Positions 8,905 to 18,244 of a DNA stretch of 64,000 nt are shown here, in pieces (the first letter of the stretch is position 1; each line of letters opens with the position of its first letter). Both the position numbers and the translations under genes were made by a program. The notes under the pieces are model-generated. The model was given only the letters and a program-made list of their open reading frames with translations, was not told the DNA's origin and searched no databases. This stretch comes from Phaeobacter sp. CECT 5382. GTDB taxonomy: Bacteria > Pseudomonadota > Alphaproteobacteria > Rhodobacterales > Rhodobacteraceae. Location of the stretch: the NCBI RefSeq assembly GCF_001457775.1, contig NZ_CYSG01000001.1:124001-188000 (forward strand), given 5' to 3'.

Positions 8905-9461
8905 CACGATCCCTGCCATCTTGCTACCGGCAGGTTGCCTGCGATCCAGCCCGGCCCGCTGGCGGCACCCAGCATGCCTTGGGGCACATCGATCACATTG
9001 CTGAAACCCGCTGCCTGAAGCGCATTGGTCATGCGCGCAGAGCGCACGCCCCGTGCGCAGATCAGTGCAATCGCCGCGCCGCGCTGTCCTGCAACCTGCT
9101 GTTCAAGTGCCTGCAGAAAATCCCGGCGCCGCATATCAATCGGAACCGCCCCAACCGGAACCCCGGTCTGGCGCCACTCCCGCGGTGTGCGAATGTCTAT
9201 CAGGGTAATTTCGCCACTCTGCGCTTTGGCAAAGGCCTCGGCCGGGGTCAGCCGCGGGCGATTATGGGCTGGCGGCTGGCGTCGCCACCACCAGCCAGCT
9301 CCAAGAGAAACAACTGCCAATGCCCCACCAGTACGCAACAAGCTGCGTCGCGACAAGCGCCTATCAAGGCTCTCACCTTCGCGACCGTCTTGTCCAGTCT
9401 GCTCTGGATTTTGCTTTGTCATCTCAGCCTGTTTCATCCCAATATCCGTAGAAAACTTCAT
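8904..9461 (-). CDS. Tat-exported rhodanese-like domain protein
   Basis: 185 residues. Residues around 35-55 form a twin-arginine signal (LSRRSLLRTGGALAVVSLGAGW). The rest is one rhodanese domain: LIDIRTPREWRQTGVPVGA near the start and the active-site loop CARGVRSARM with its cysteine, then VIDVPQGMLGA. It should handle sulfane sulfur or serve as a sulfur carrier in the periplasm, facing outward. It is the first gene of a two-gene unit with the esterase, whose ATG overlaps this stop. Other possible starts at 9437 and 9422 keep the Tat signal; none has a convincing Shine-Dalgarno. Confidence 0.82.
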   Translation of the reverse strand: MKFSTDIGMKQAEMTKQNPEQTGQDGREGESLDRRLSRRSLLRTGGALAVVSLGAGWWWRRQPPAHNRPRLTPAEAFAKAQSGEITLIDIRTPREWRQTGVPVGAVPIDMRRRDFLQALEQQVAGQRGAAIALICARGVRSARMTNALQAAGFSNVIDVPQGMLGAASGPGWIAGNLPVARWQGS

Positions 9462-9862
9462 GCAACTGCAAGCATAGCTTTCCTGCCGTCCATTGCAGGA
9501 CTACCACATGCAATCAGTCCTAACAGTTTTGCCTCGTGCTGGCAGCGGCACAATATGGTCCAGTCGTTCAACTTTATGTCAGCTCCTTGGTCATATCAGG
9601 CCCCAGTTCGTTTCCTGCCTCAGTTGGTTTTTTGTCTCAGTCTGTTCAAAAGCTGGAATGGCGAAGCTTGGAGATGGGGTTTGATAAAAACCCGACCAAA
9701 CCGGCAAGAAAATGCACTTCAGCAGTAAAAATCACAACCAGGCGCGCCTACATGGCGACAAAGACCCATTCTTGAGACACTTACAGGGTCGCGGGACTGG
9801 AACAGTTGCGAAAAATTGCCTAAGCCTTTCCCTATTGCCTAACCCAGCCAGGAGAACTGCAC
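9462..9862. other. 401-base intergenic region between divergent rhodanese and antiporter operons
   Basis: No convincing gene. It must hold divergent promoters. Visible structure: a nine-base direct repeat ATTGCCTAA at 9815-9823 and 9834-9842, just upstream of the GGAGA ribosome site of the antiporter operon; 19-base spacing would suit a regulator site but that is speculation. Confidence 0.5.
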
Positions 9863-12724
9863 GTGTCCCTGTTTTTGATTGCGGCCCTGCCCTTTCTCGG
9901 AGCGGTCTTCCCCGCCCTGTTGATCCGTGCCGGGCGCAATGCCTCGGCGTCGGCCGCCGGTCTGACCACATTTCTGGCCTTTGTCGGCCTGATGTTGCAC
10001 GCCCCTGCGATATTTCGAGGCGAGGTGATCCAGGTCGGCATCGACTGGTTGCCCGCCCTGGGTCTCAATGCCAATTTCTTCCTCGACGGGCTTGGCTTTC
10101 TCTTTGCCGCCATGATCCTGGGCATCGGGCTCCTGGTCATCCTCTATGCGCGATTCTATCTTTCGCGCGAAGACCCCATGGGCCAGTTCTACAGCTACCT
10201 TTTGCTGTTTCAGGGCGCCATGGTCGGGATTGTTATGTCCGACAACATCTTGTTGTTGCTGATCTTCTGGGAGCTGACCTCGCTGTCGTCCTTTTTGCTG
10301 ATCGGGTTCTGGAAACACCTGCCCGAAGGCCGCCAGGGCGCGCGTATGGCGCTGGCAGTGACCGGATCCGGCGGGCTGGCGATGATCGGTGGCATGATGA
10401 TCCTGGGCAATGTCGCAGGCTCGTATGATCTGAGCGTCATTTTGCAGAACAAAGATCTGATCCAGGCTTCGCCGCTGTATCTGCCCGCGCTGATCCTGAT
10501 CCTGATCGGCTGCTTTACCAAATCGGCGCAGTTTCCGTTCCATTTCTGGCTGCCGCACGCGATGGCCGCACCGACGCCGGTTTCTGCTTATCTGCACTCC
10601 GCCACCATGGTAAAAGCTGGTTTGTTTCTGATGGCGCGGCTGTGGCCGGTTCTGGCCGGCACACCCGAATGGTTCTATATCGTGGCCACCACCGGTCTGG
10701 TCACCATGCTGCTGGGCGCGGTGATTGCTCTGTTCAAAGATGATTTGAAGGCGCTGCTGGCCTATTCCACTGTGTCGCACCTGGGTCTGATCACCATGCT
10801 TTTGGGCTTTGGCACCAAAATCGCCGCGGTGACGGCGGTGTTTCATATTATCAACCACGCGACCTTCAAGGCGGCGCTGTTCATGTCGGCAGGCATCGTC
10901 GACCACGAAGCCCATACCCGCAACATCAACCGGCTGGGCGGCCTGCGCCATCTGATGCCAGTGACTGCTACCATTGCCATTGTTGCCGCCCTTTCGATGG
11001 CTGGTATTCCGCCCTTCAACGGGTTTCTGTCCAAGGAAATGATGCTGGAGGAAACCGTGCATACCCTCTGGGGCAGCTCGCACTATCTGGTGCCGGGTCT
11101 GGCGCTGCTGGCGGCGCTGTTTTCGGCGGCCTATTCCTTCCGCTTTATCGGTCACGTCTTTTTGGGCCAACCACGTGATGACTACCCGGCCACCCCGCAT
11201 GATCCTGGTCTTGGTATGTGGGCCGGACCTGGGTTTTTGATGGTGCTGGTGGTGCTGATTGGGTTGTTCTCTGCCAAATTGGCAGGGCCACTGGTTGCCG
11301 TGGCGGCGGGGGCAGTGATCGGCGGCGATGATCTGCCCTACTATTCGCTGAAGCTGTGGCACGGGCTGACACCGGCGCTTTATATGTCCGGGGTTGCTGT
11401 CATTGGCGGGCTCATTCTGGTGAGGCTGCACCGTCCTTTGATGGCGCTGTGGATGGCTACGCCTCGTCCGGAGGCCAAACAGATTTTTGACGTGTCGATG
11501 CGTGGGTTGACCAAACTGGCGCAACTGATCACCGATGGGCTGCACAACGGCGCCATCACCCGTTATGCCTTTGTGATGATGCTGTTTATTATCGGCATTT
11601 GCTACTACGCCTATAGCTCTGGCAGTCTCGGCACGGCCTCACGCCCGGTGCAAGGCGTCGGCCCCATTCCGGTGATCGCCTGGTTCTGTCTGATAATTGC
11701 CACGCTGGCCGTGGTGGCCAAGCACCGCCAGCGGCAGCTGTCGCTGGTTCTGATCGGCGTGGTCGGGCTGGTTGTCTCCATGGGGTTCAACTACCTGTCC
11801 GCCCCCGATCTGGCCCTGACGCAGCTCTCGGTCGAGGTGGTATCCATGGTGCTGCTGCTGCTGGCGCTGAATTTCATGCCCAAGGACAGCCCTATCGAAG
11901 CCCCGCTCTGGGTGCGGCTGCGCGATGGCGGTATTGCCGTGATTGGCGGGCTGGGCGCAGCCGCCCTGATCTATGCGTTGATGCTACGCGATTTCGTCGC
12001 GCCCAGCATCTCTGACTACCACTTGGCCAATGCCTACAAGGGTGGCGGCGGCACCAATGTGGTCAATGTGATTTTGGTGGATTTTCGCGGCTATGACACC
12101 TTCGGCGAGATCATCGTGCTCGGCATTGCGGCGCTGGTAATCTATGCCCTGACCGAGGCTGTTCTGGGCTCGCGGGTGCGGGCCTATCTGCTGAACCGCA
12201 AACCCGACATGCCGCAGGCAGGGGATGCGCATCCGATGATGATGGTTGTTGCCACCCGGGTGATGATGCCACTGGCGCTGATGGTTGCCGCCTATATCTT
12301 TTTCCGCGGCCACAACCTGCCCGGCGGCGGCTTCATTGCCGGTCTGATCGCCGCGATCGCTCTGTTGATGCAATATATGGCCTCTGGGTTTTCCTGGGCG
12401 GCAGAACGACAACGAGTGGGCTATCACGGCATCATCGGATCCGGGGTTCTGATCGCAGCCTCTGCCGGTCTGGCCTCCTGGTTTGCTGCCCGCCCGTTCC
12501 TGACCAGCGCCTATGGCTATCTGCACTGGCCACCGCTGGAAGAGTTTGAATGGGCGACGGCGTCGCTGTTTGACCTTGGCGTGTTCCTCGCAGTGGTTGG
12601 CGCGGTGCTGCTGACCTTGGAAAGCCTGGCGCGGTTTGCCTGGCAACCGGGAATGTCTACGGAACATGCAATGGATATCAACCCGGCGCGTGATGCCGCC
12701 GAAAACAGCGAAGATGAGGTCTGA
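9863..12724 (+). CDS. phaAB: Fused MrpA-MrpB (PhaAB) subunit of the multisubunit cation/proton antiporter
   Basis: 953 residues, membrane protein throughout. The first roughly 500 residues are the complex-I-like proton channel module (for example TSLSSFLLIGFW, the FPFHFWLPHAMAAPTPVSAYLHSATMVKAG segment and ALLAYSTVSHLGL), followed by the MrpA C-terminal domain and, from about residue 790, a complete MrpB domain (MMPLALMVAAYIFFRGHNLPGGG). The A-B fusion is as in rhizobial pha systems. The complex exchanges Na+ or K+ for H+ and supports pH and salt tolerance. Start is GTG 9863 with GGAGA at 9851-9855. Stop overlaps phaC by one base. First gene of a six-gene operon. Confidence 0.95.
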   Translation: MSLFLIAALPFLGAVFPALLIRAGRNASASAAGLTTFLAFVGLMLHAPAIFRGEVIQVGIDWLPALGLNANFFLDGLGFLFAAMILGIGLLVILYARFYLSREDPMGQFYSYLLLFQGAMVGIVMSDNILLLLIFWELTSLSSFLLIGFWKHLPEGRQGARMALAVTGSGGLAMIGGMMILGNVAGSYDLSVILQNKDLIQASPLYLPALILILIGCFTKSAQFPFHFWLPHAMAAPTPVSAYLHSATMVKAGLFLMARLWPVLAGTPEWFYIVATTGLVTMLLGAVIALFKDDLKALLAYSTVSHLGLITMLLGFGTKIAAVTAVFHIINHATFKAALFMSAGIVDHEAHTRNINRLGGLRHLMPVTATIAIVAALSMAGIPPFNGFLSKEMMLEETVHTLWGSSHYLVPGLALLAALFSAAYSFRFIGHVFLGQPRDDYPATPHDPGLGMWAGPGFLMVLVVLIGLFSAKLAGPLVAVAAGAVIGGDDLPYYSLKLWHGLTPALYMSGVAVIGGLILVRLHRPLMALWMATPRPEAKQIFDVSMRGLTKLAQLITDGLHNGAITRYAFVMMLFIIGICYYAYSSGSLGTASRPVQGVGPIPVIAWFCLIIATLAVVAKHRQRQLSLVLIGVVGLVVSMGFNYLSAPDLALTQLSVEVVSMVLLLLALNFMPKDSPIEAPLWVRLRDGGIAVIGGLGAAALIYALMLRDFVAPSISDYHLANAYKGGGGTNVVNVILVDFRGYDTFGEIIVLGIAALVIYALTEAVLGSRVRAYLLNRKPDMPQAGDAHPMMMVVATRVMMPLALMVAAYIFFRGHNLPGGGFIAGLIAAIALLMQYMASGFSWAAERQRVGYHGIIGSGVLIAASAGLASWFAARPFLTSAYGYLHWPPLEEFEWATASLFDLGVFLAVVGAVLLTLESLARFAWQPGMSTEHAMDINPARDAAENSEDEV

Positions 12725-13095
12725 TGATGGAGATCCTGAGCGTGGAATTCCTGGTGGCCTCTGCTGTTGGCCTGCTGACAGCGGCCGGGATCTATCTGAT
12801 CCTGCGGCGGCGCACCTTTCCGGTCATCCTGGGCCTGTCACTGCTGACCTATGGGGTGAATATCTTCCTTTTTGCCACTGGGCGACTGCGCGTTGATGCG
12901 CCGCCTATCTTGGATAAATATGCCAAGGTGGCCTATACTGACCCGCTGCCACAGGCACTGGTGCTGACCGCCATCGTGATTTCCTTTGGCATGACAGCCG
13001 TGGTGGTGATGATTGCTCTGGCGGCCTATCTGTCCTCCAAGGATGACCGCATCGACATGCCCCACCACCCCGAAGACGAAGGGGAAGACGCATGA
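12724..13095 (+). CDS. phaC: MrpC/PhaC antiporter subunit (NuoK-like)
   Basis: 123 residues with three membrane segments; family landmarks are 'GIYLILRRRTFPVILGLSLLTYGVNIFLFATGRL' and 'DPLPQALVLTAIVISFG', the NuoK-like core of MrpC. The C-terminus is short and acidic. The ATG at 12724 overlaps the phaAB stop as TGATG; a second ATG at 12727 is equally possible. Its stop overlaps phaD (ATGA). Confidence 0.94.
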   Translation: MMEILSVEFLVASAVGLLTAAGIYLILRRRTFPVILGLSLLTYGVNIFLFATGRLRVDAPPILDKYAKVAYTDPLPQALVLTAIVISFGMTAVVVMIALAAYLSSKDDRIDMPHHPEDEGEDA

Positions 13096-14654
13096 ACCAC
13101 TTCCTGATTGCACCGGTTGTTCTGCCAGCCCTTGTTGCCCCTTTCATTATCATGGTGGTGCGTCACCATCTGGATCTGATCCGGATCTTTTCGCTGGCGA
13201 GCACCGTCGCGCTGGTGGCGATTTCCATGGTTCTGGCGGCACAGGCCGCCGATGGCACCGTACAGGTCTATGAGCTGGGCAACTGGCCTGCGCCCTTTGG
13301 CATTGTTCTGGTGCTGGACCGGCTTGCGGCCCTGATGGTGCTGTTGACCTCGGTGCTGGCGCTGGTGGTCAATCTCTATGTGATCGGCACCGGCTGGGAC
13401 GAACGCGGCGCCAATTTCCATGCCCTGTTTCAGTTCCAGCTGATGGGCATCATTGGTGCCTTTCTGACGGGGGCCGCCTTCAATCTTTTTGTGTTTTTCG
13501 AGGTTTTGCTCATCGCCTCCTATGGCTTGATGATCCATGCCGGCGGCACCCGCCGGTTTCAGGCCGGGGTGCAATATGTTGTCTATAACCTGCTCGGCTC
13601 GACCCTGTTTCTGTTTGCCCTGGGCACGCTTTATTCGGTGACAGGCACGCTCAACATGGCGGATCTGGCGGTGCGGGTGGCTGAAATCCCTGCCGAAGAC
13701 ACAGCCCTGTTGCGGGTTGGTGCGGTCATGCTGCTGCTGGTCTTTGCCATCAAGGCGGCTGTTATTCCGCTGCATTTCTGGCTGCCGGCCTCTTATGCCA
13801 ACGCGCCTTTGCCGGTGGCGGCCCTGTTTGCAATCATGACCAAGGTTGGTGCCTACGCGATCCTGCGCATGTATACGATGGTCTTTGGTCCCGATCTGGC
13901 GATCACCGAAGGTCTGGCCGGGGCCTGGCTGATGCCTGCCGCGCTGGCAACGCTGGCACTGGGAGCCATCGGCATTCTCGGCTCGTACCGGATTGGCCGC
14001 CTGGTGGCCTTTGGCGCGATCACCTCGATGGGCACGCTTTTGACCGCGATTGCTATGTTCACGCCGGAGTCCGTTGCCGCAGCGCTGTATTATACGCTGC
14101 ATTCGACCCTGGCGGCGGCCTTCATGTTCCTGGTGGTTGATCAGATCAGCGAACGCCAAGGCATTGAAATCACCGCTCAGCGGCCGATGCCGCAAAGCGG
14201 GCTGATCGCGGCGCTGTTTTTTGCTGGGGCCATTGCCATGGCTGGTATGCCACCTCTGTCCGGTTTTCTTGGCAAGCTTCTGGTGATGGATGCGGCCCGC
14301 GACCATGATCTTGTCTGGTGGATCTGGGCGGTCATCCTTGTGAGCTCATTGATCACTATTCTTGGCATGGCCCGCGCGGGCAGCCTGCTGTTTTGGAAAA
14401 GCCATGGCGTGACCGCTGCCGCCTCTGGCCAGGAACAGCCTGAGCCCTACGAGGAAGAGGCCAACGAACAGGATGAAAGCCCGCCGCAACGTGTCGCCGC
14501 CTTGCCGATCGTGGCCTGTTTTGCCCTGCTGAGCGGGTTGATCCTGCTCACCGTCTTTGCCGGCCCCGCCAGCCGCTACGCCGAGGCCACGGCAACACAG
14601 CTGTTTACGCCGCAGATCTATATCGACGCCGTGCTGGGAAGGGGAACACAATGA
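13092..14654 (+). CDS. phaD: MrpD/PhaD antiporter subunit (NuoM/N-like)
   Basis: 520 residues with about 14 membrane segments and the proton-translocation features of the complex-I antiporter family: 'LFVFFEVLLIASYGLMIHAGG', 'VIPLHFWLPASYANAPLPVAALFAIMTKVGAYA', and lysines and glutamates inside membrane segments. A charged loop 'EEEANEQDES' lies before the final helix. Works with PhaAB as the second ion-conducting module. Four-base overlaps with phaC and phaE indicate coupled translation. Confidence 0.95.
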   Translation: MNHFLIAPVVLPALVAPFIIMVVRHHLDLIRIFSLASTVALVAISMVLAAQAADGTVQVYELGNWPAPFGIVLVLDRLAALMVLLTSVLALVVNLYVIGTGWDERGANFHALFQFQLMGIIGAFLTGAAFNLFVFFEVLLIASYGLMIHAGGTRRFQAGVQYVVYNLLGSTLFLFALGTLYSVTGTLNMADLAVRVAEIPAEDTALLRVGAVMLLLVFAIKAAVIPLHFWLPASYANAPLPVAALFAIMTKVGAYAILRMYTMVFGPDLAITEGLAGAWLMPAALATLALGAIGILGSYRIGRLVAFGAITSMGTLLTAIAMFTPESVAAALYYTLHSTLAAAFMFLVVDQISERQGIEITAQRPMPQSGLIAALFFAGAIAMAGMPPLSGFLGKLLVMDAARDHDLVWWIWAVILVSSLITILGMARAGSLLFWKSHGVTAAASGQEQPEPYEEEANEQDESPPQRVAALPIVACFALLSGLILLTVFAGPASRYAEATATQLFTPQIYIDAVLGRGTQ

Positions 14655-15148
14655 ACCTGTTGCGACGGCTGGTGCCGCACCCGATCCTGACCCTGCTTCT
14701 GACCCTCACCTGGGTTCTGCTCACCAGCACCTGGACATTGAACTCGCTGGTTTTTGGCTTCCTTTTGGGGCTGCTCATCCCGTTTCTGACTCAGCCCTAC
14801 TGGCCACATCAGATGCGGATGAAAAAGCCACTGAAGATCGCCGCCTATATCTTCATCGTGCTCTATGACATCGTGGTGGCCAATGTGGTTGTTGCCCGTA
14901 TCGTGGTGTTCAAACCCAACCGCAAGCGCCAGCCTGCCTGGGTCACGGTGCCGCTGGACCTGCTCACGCCCGAAGCGATTACGGTCCTGGCCGGCACGAT
15001 CACCATGACGCCCGGCACCGTCTCTGCCGATATCTCGTCTGGTGGCCATGCATTGCTGGTCCATTGCCTGGACGCACCGGATCCGGATGCTGTGCGCGAC
15101 GAGATCAAACAGCGCTACGAGCGCCGCCTGAAGGAGATTTTCGAATGA
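14651..15148 (+). CDS. phaE: MrpE/PhaE antiporter subunit
   Basis: 165 residues, the normal length. Two N-terminal membrane segments (LLTLTWVLLTSTWTLNSLVFGFLLG) are followed by 'YDIVVANVVVARIV', and a soluble domain with 'LLTPEAITVLAGTITMTPGTVSADIS', the MrpE signature. MrpE is needed for assembly or activity of the hetero-oligomeric complex. Overlaps both neighbours by four bases. Confidence 0.94.
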   Translation: MNLLRRLVPHPILTLLLTLTWVLLTSTWTLNSLVFGFLLGLLIPFLTQPYWPHQMRMKKPLKIAAYIFIVLYDIVVANVVVARIVVFKPNRKRQPAWVTVPLDLLTPEAITVLAGTITMTPGTVSADISSGGHALLVHCLDAPDPDAVRDEIKQRYERRLKEIFE

Positions 15149-15414
15149 TTATCTATGCTGCGCTTTTCGCCTTCATCTGCTTTGCGCTGGCGGTACTGAT
15201 GAACCTTTGGAAAATCATTTCCGCCGATGAAATCGCCGATCGCATCCTGGCGCTGGATGCAATGTTCATCAATGCGCTGGCGACTATGGTGCTCTATGGG
15301 ATCGCTCTGGGCACCGAGATCTTTTTTGAAGCGGCGCTGATCATCGCCATGCTCGGCTTTGTCTCAACCGTGGCCTATGCGCGGTTCATCCTGCGCGGCA
15401 ATATTATCGAATGA
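15145..15414 (+). CDS. phaF: MrpF/PhaF antiporter subunit
   Basis: 89 residues, three membrane segments, with the MrpF core 'SADEIADRILALDAMFINALA' in the first loop. Start ATG 15145 overlaps the phaE stop; AAGGAG at 15131-15136 is well spaced. A longer in-frame reading upstream would run far into phaE and is rejected. Confidence 0.93.
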   Translation: MIIYAALFAFICFALAVLMNLWKIISADEIADRILALDAMFINALATMVLYGIALGTEIFFEAALIIAMLGFVSTVAYARFILRGNIIE

Positions 15415-15421
15415 TGGGGGC

Positions 15422-15823
15422 ATGGACATGTTTTCTGAATATCTGATCGCGGGCTTTCTGATCATGGCCGGTATCTTCGGCTTTGTCGGCTCTTTCGGGT
15501 TGCTCAAACTGGATGACCCGATGTCACGCCTGCATGCCCCGACCAAGGCCACTACACTGGGCGTCGGCGGCGTTTTGCTGGCCTCGATGGTGCATGGGTT
15601 CACCGTCGAAGGGCATCTGTCGCTGCATGAGGTGATGATCACCCTGTTTCTGTTTCTGACCGCCCCGGTCACGGCCCTGTTTATTGCCAAGGTGCATATT
15701 CACCGGCATCAGACACCTGAGAGCCTGCCAAAGGCCGGCGACGACATCAAATGGGCAACCCATGATGTCAGCGTTGAAACCGCAGAACCAAAGACCGACG
15801 GGCCAGATGAAAGACATGGGTAA
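15422..15823 (+). CDS. phaG: MrpG/PhaG antiporter subunit
   Basis: 133 residues with three membrane segments: 'LIAGFLIMAGIFGFVGSFGLLKLDDPMSRLHAPTKATTLGVGG' is the characteristic MrpG start. The C-terminal 35 residues are polar and low in conservation. ATG 15422 is preceded by GGGGG; ATG 15428 is an alternative. Near the 3' end the DNA carries imperfect 12-base direct repeats (about 15810-15840) that span the stop. Last gene of the pha operon; no terminator is evident in the 150 bases before the next gene. Confidence 0.92.
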   Translation: MDMFSEYLIAGFLIMAGIFGFVGSFGLLKLDDPMSRLHAPTKATTLGVGGVLLASMVHGFTVEGHLSLHEVMITLFLFLTAPVTALFIAKVHIHRHQTPESLPKAGDDIKWATHDVSVETAEPKTDGPDERHG

Positions 15824-16009
15824 AGACATAGGTAAAGACTGGGGCAGAGTCTGAGCTAAAGACGCGGCGATGATACCAGAGCACTTCACAAATGCCCGGA
15901 TCAGGCCCGTTTTTGATCCCCCGCAAAGACCCGAGACCTAAGATCCATTAACCGACCCCCTGTTATCCGACCTCCGTTGGCAACTGTTTTAACAAAGGCG
16001 CGTTTTCAC

Positions 16010-18172
16010 ATGCATACTCCCCCTCTGCCCGCAACCAAGGATGTGGTTCTGATCGGAGGCGGGCATGCCCATGCGCTGGTGCTTCTGAAATGGGGGATGA
16101 AGCCGCTGCCCGGGGCCCGGCTCACCGTCATCAACCCAGGCCCGACGGCGCCTTATTCTGGCATGCTGCCCGGTTTCGTCGCAGGTCACTACCAGCGCGA
16201 AGATCTTGATATTGACCTGGTGAAACTGGCCCGTTTTGCCGGGGCGCGACTGGTTCTGGGGGCGGCGGATCAGCTTGATCCCGTGGCCCGGCTGGTTCGG
16301 GTGCCCGGCCGCCCGGCCATCGCCTATGATCTGGTGTCCGTCGATGTGGGCATCACCTCGGAGATGCCGCAGCTCGCAGGGTTTTCAAAACACGCGGTGC
16401 CGGCCAAACCCCTGGGTGCCTTTGCCCGGTCTTGGGATGGTTTTCGCACCAAAAGCACTGCGACAAATATCGCCGTCATTGGCGGCGGTGTCGCCGGGGC
16501 CGAGCTGGTCCTGGCAATGGCGCATGCGCTGAAACAAGGCGGCCGGTTGGGCGCTGCCACGCTGATCGACAGCGGCCCAGTTCTGGGTCAGGCCAGCCCC
16601 GAAGTGCGCAAACGGCTGCGACGAGCCTTTAGCGAGCATCGCGTGTCCGTCATCGAAAACACCGGCGTCACCCGGGTCGAGCCCGACATGATCCACCTGG
16701 AAGGCGGACGGATGGTGCTGTCTGATTTCACCACCGGTGCCGCAGGTGCCCGACCGCACGACTGGATCGCCCGGACCGGCCTCGACCATCAAGACGGTTT
16801 CATCACCGTTGATGAAACCCTGCAAAGCTCCACACCCGGTGTTTTTGCCGTGGGCGATTGCGCCCATCTGGGGTTTTCCCCGCGCCCCAAGGCCGGCGTT
16901 TATGCCGTGCGTCAGGCGCCAATCCTGTTTCACAATCTGCGCGCCTTGCTGACGGGTGATCCGCTGCGCAAATACAAGCCGCAAAAAGACTATCTGAAAC
17001 TGATTTCACTGGGCAGCAAGGAAGCGCTCGGAGACCGGTTCGGCCTGCAGTTTTCTGGCGCTATGGTCTGGCGCTGGAAGGACAGGATTGATCAGGCTTT
17101 CATGGAGCAGTTTCGTCAATTGCCCAAGATGGAAACGCCGGATCTTCCGGCGGAACATACCCTGGACCTGCCCGCAACCCTGGGCGACAGACCGATGTGC
17201 GGTGGCTGTGGTGCCAAGACCGGGCGCGGCGCGCTGCAGGCCGCCCTCAGCCTGATCCCGCCGCCGCAGCGCCGGGATGTCTTGTCCCTGCCCGGCGATG
17301 ATGCCGCGCTTTTAAAGATCGGGGATCAGCGTCAGGTGATCACCACCGATCATCTGCGCAGCTTTTGCCTGGATCCCCTGATGCAAGCCCGCATCGCGGC
17401 GATCCATGCACTTGGCGATATCTGGGCCATGGGGGCTGCTCCGCAGGCGGCTACAGCCAACCTGATCCTGCCGCGGCTTTCTGCTGAACTGCAGCAGCGC
17501 ACATTGGGTGAAATCATGATGGCAGCAAATGACGTCATGCGCGCGGCCGGGGCAGATATCGTTGGCGGGCATACCTCATTGGGGGATGAGCTCACGGTTG
17601 GGTTCACCGTCACCGGGTTGTGCGATCGCGATCCTATAACCCTGGCGGGGGCGCAGCCCTCAGATGTGCTGATCCTGACCAAGCCCATCGGCTCTGGCGT
17701 AATCATGGCCGCAGAAATGGCGGGCGAAGCCCCCGGCGAAACCGTGGCGGCAGCCATGACCCTGATGTGCCAGCCCCAGGCCGATGCCTCCCGCATCCTG
17801 TCGGGCGCCCATGCAATGACCGATGTCACCGGTTTTGGACTGGCCGGGCACCTGCTGGGGATCTGCGAAGCCTCTGGTCTGGGCGCAGGTCTGGATCTGG
17901 CAGCAGTGCCCCTGATGAAAGGTGCGCTGGCGCTGGCAGATCAGGGCATCCGGTCGTCGCTGTTTGCCCAGAACCATGCCATCTGCCCGGAACTGAGCAC
18001 CGATGGCGCCGCCGCATTGCTGTTTGATCCGCAGACGGCCGGTGGTCTGCTGGCCGCCGTTGACAAGAGCCGCGCAGATGCCTTGCTGGCCGAGCTGCGC
18101 CAGGCCGGGTATGAGGCGGCGAAAATCGGCACCTTTCATGCTGGCGCTGCCCAATTGTCCCTGATCAGCTGA
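16010..18172 (+). CDS. selD: FAD-dependent oxidoreductase fused to selenide, water dikinase (SelD)
   Basis: 720 residues in two parts. Residues 1 to about 370 are an NDH-2-like pyridine nucleotide-disulfide oxidoreductase: FAD site VLIGGGHAHALVLLKWG, second dinucleotide site IAVIGGGVAGAELVLAM, and a late VFAVGDCAHLG FAD contact. From about residue 395 comes a whole SelD: GGCGAKTGRG keeps the catalytic Cys and Lys (Cys17/Lys20 in E. coli numbering), then PGDDAALL, and later DVTGFGLAGH and DPQTAGGLL. SelD makes selenophosphate from selenide and ATP. ATG 16010 is chosen over a TTG at 15977. It faces the tRNA selenouridine synthase gene, its likely customer. The N-terminal domain may supply reduced selenium; that is inference. 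Confidence 0.92.
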   Translation: MHTPPLPATKDVVLIGGGHAHALVLLKWGMKPLPGARLTVINPGPTAPYSGMLPGFVAGHYQREDLDIDLVKLARFAGARLVLGAADQLDPVARLVRVPGRPAIAYDLVSVDVGITSEMPQLAGFSKHAVPAKPLGAFARSWDGFRTKSTATNIAVIGGGVAGAELVLAMAHALKQGGRLGAATLIDSGPVLGQASPEVRKRLRRAFSEHRVSVIENTGVTRVEPDMIHLEGGRMVLSDFTTGAAGARPHDWIARTGLDHQDGFITVDETLQSSTPGVFAVGDCAHLGFSPRPKAGVYAVRQAPILFHNLRALLTGDPLRKYKPQKDYLKLISLGSKEALGDRFGLQFSGAMVWRWKDRIDQAFMEQFRQLPKMETPDLPAEHTLDLPATLGDRPMCGGCGAKTGRGALQAALSLIPPPQRRDVLSLPGDDAALLKIGDQRQVITTDHLRSFCLDPLMQARIAAIHALGDIWAMGAAPQAATANLILPRLSAELQQRTLGEIMMAANDVMRAAGADIVGGHTSLGDELTVGFTVTGLCDRDPITLAGAQPSDVLILTKPIGSGVIMAAEMAGEAPGETVAAAMTLMCQPQADASRILSGAHAMTDVTGFGLAGHLLGICEASGLGAGLDLAAVPLMKGALALADQGIRSSLFAQNHAICPELSTDGAAALLFDPQTAGGLLAAVDKSRADALLAELRQAGYEAAKIGTFHAGAAQLSLIS

Positions 18173-18244
18173 GGGGAATATCCAGGCCGTCGCCGAAACA
18201 GGTTCAGGACCTGATCAGGAGGCAGCTGGTAGGGGCGTCTGGCG

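Noticed and set aside
9462-9862. Plus-strand frames between the rhodanese and antiporter genes
   Set aside because: Products have no recognisable features, codons look random, and they overlap the rhodanese gene; treated as an intergenic region.
9839-11545. Long open frame of about 568 codons on the minus strand
   Set aside because: It lies entirely antisense to the well-supported phaAB gene, and its product is Gln/His/Arg-rich as expected for a GC-bias shadow. The same applies to 13026-14306 (antisense to phaD) and 59841-61703 (antisense to maeB).
16010-18172. Selenocysteine codon in the SelD fusion
   Set aside because: No in-frame TGA occurs; the catalytic position is encoded as cysteine and the frame is intact.
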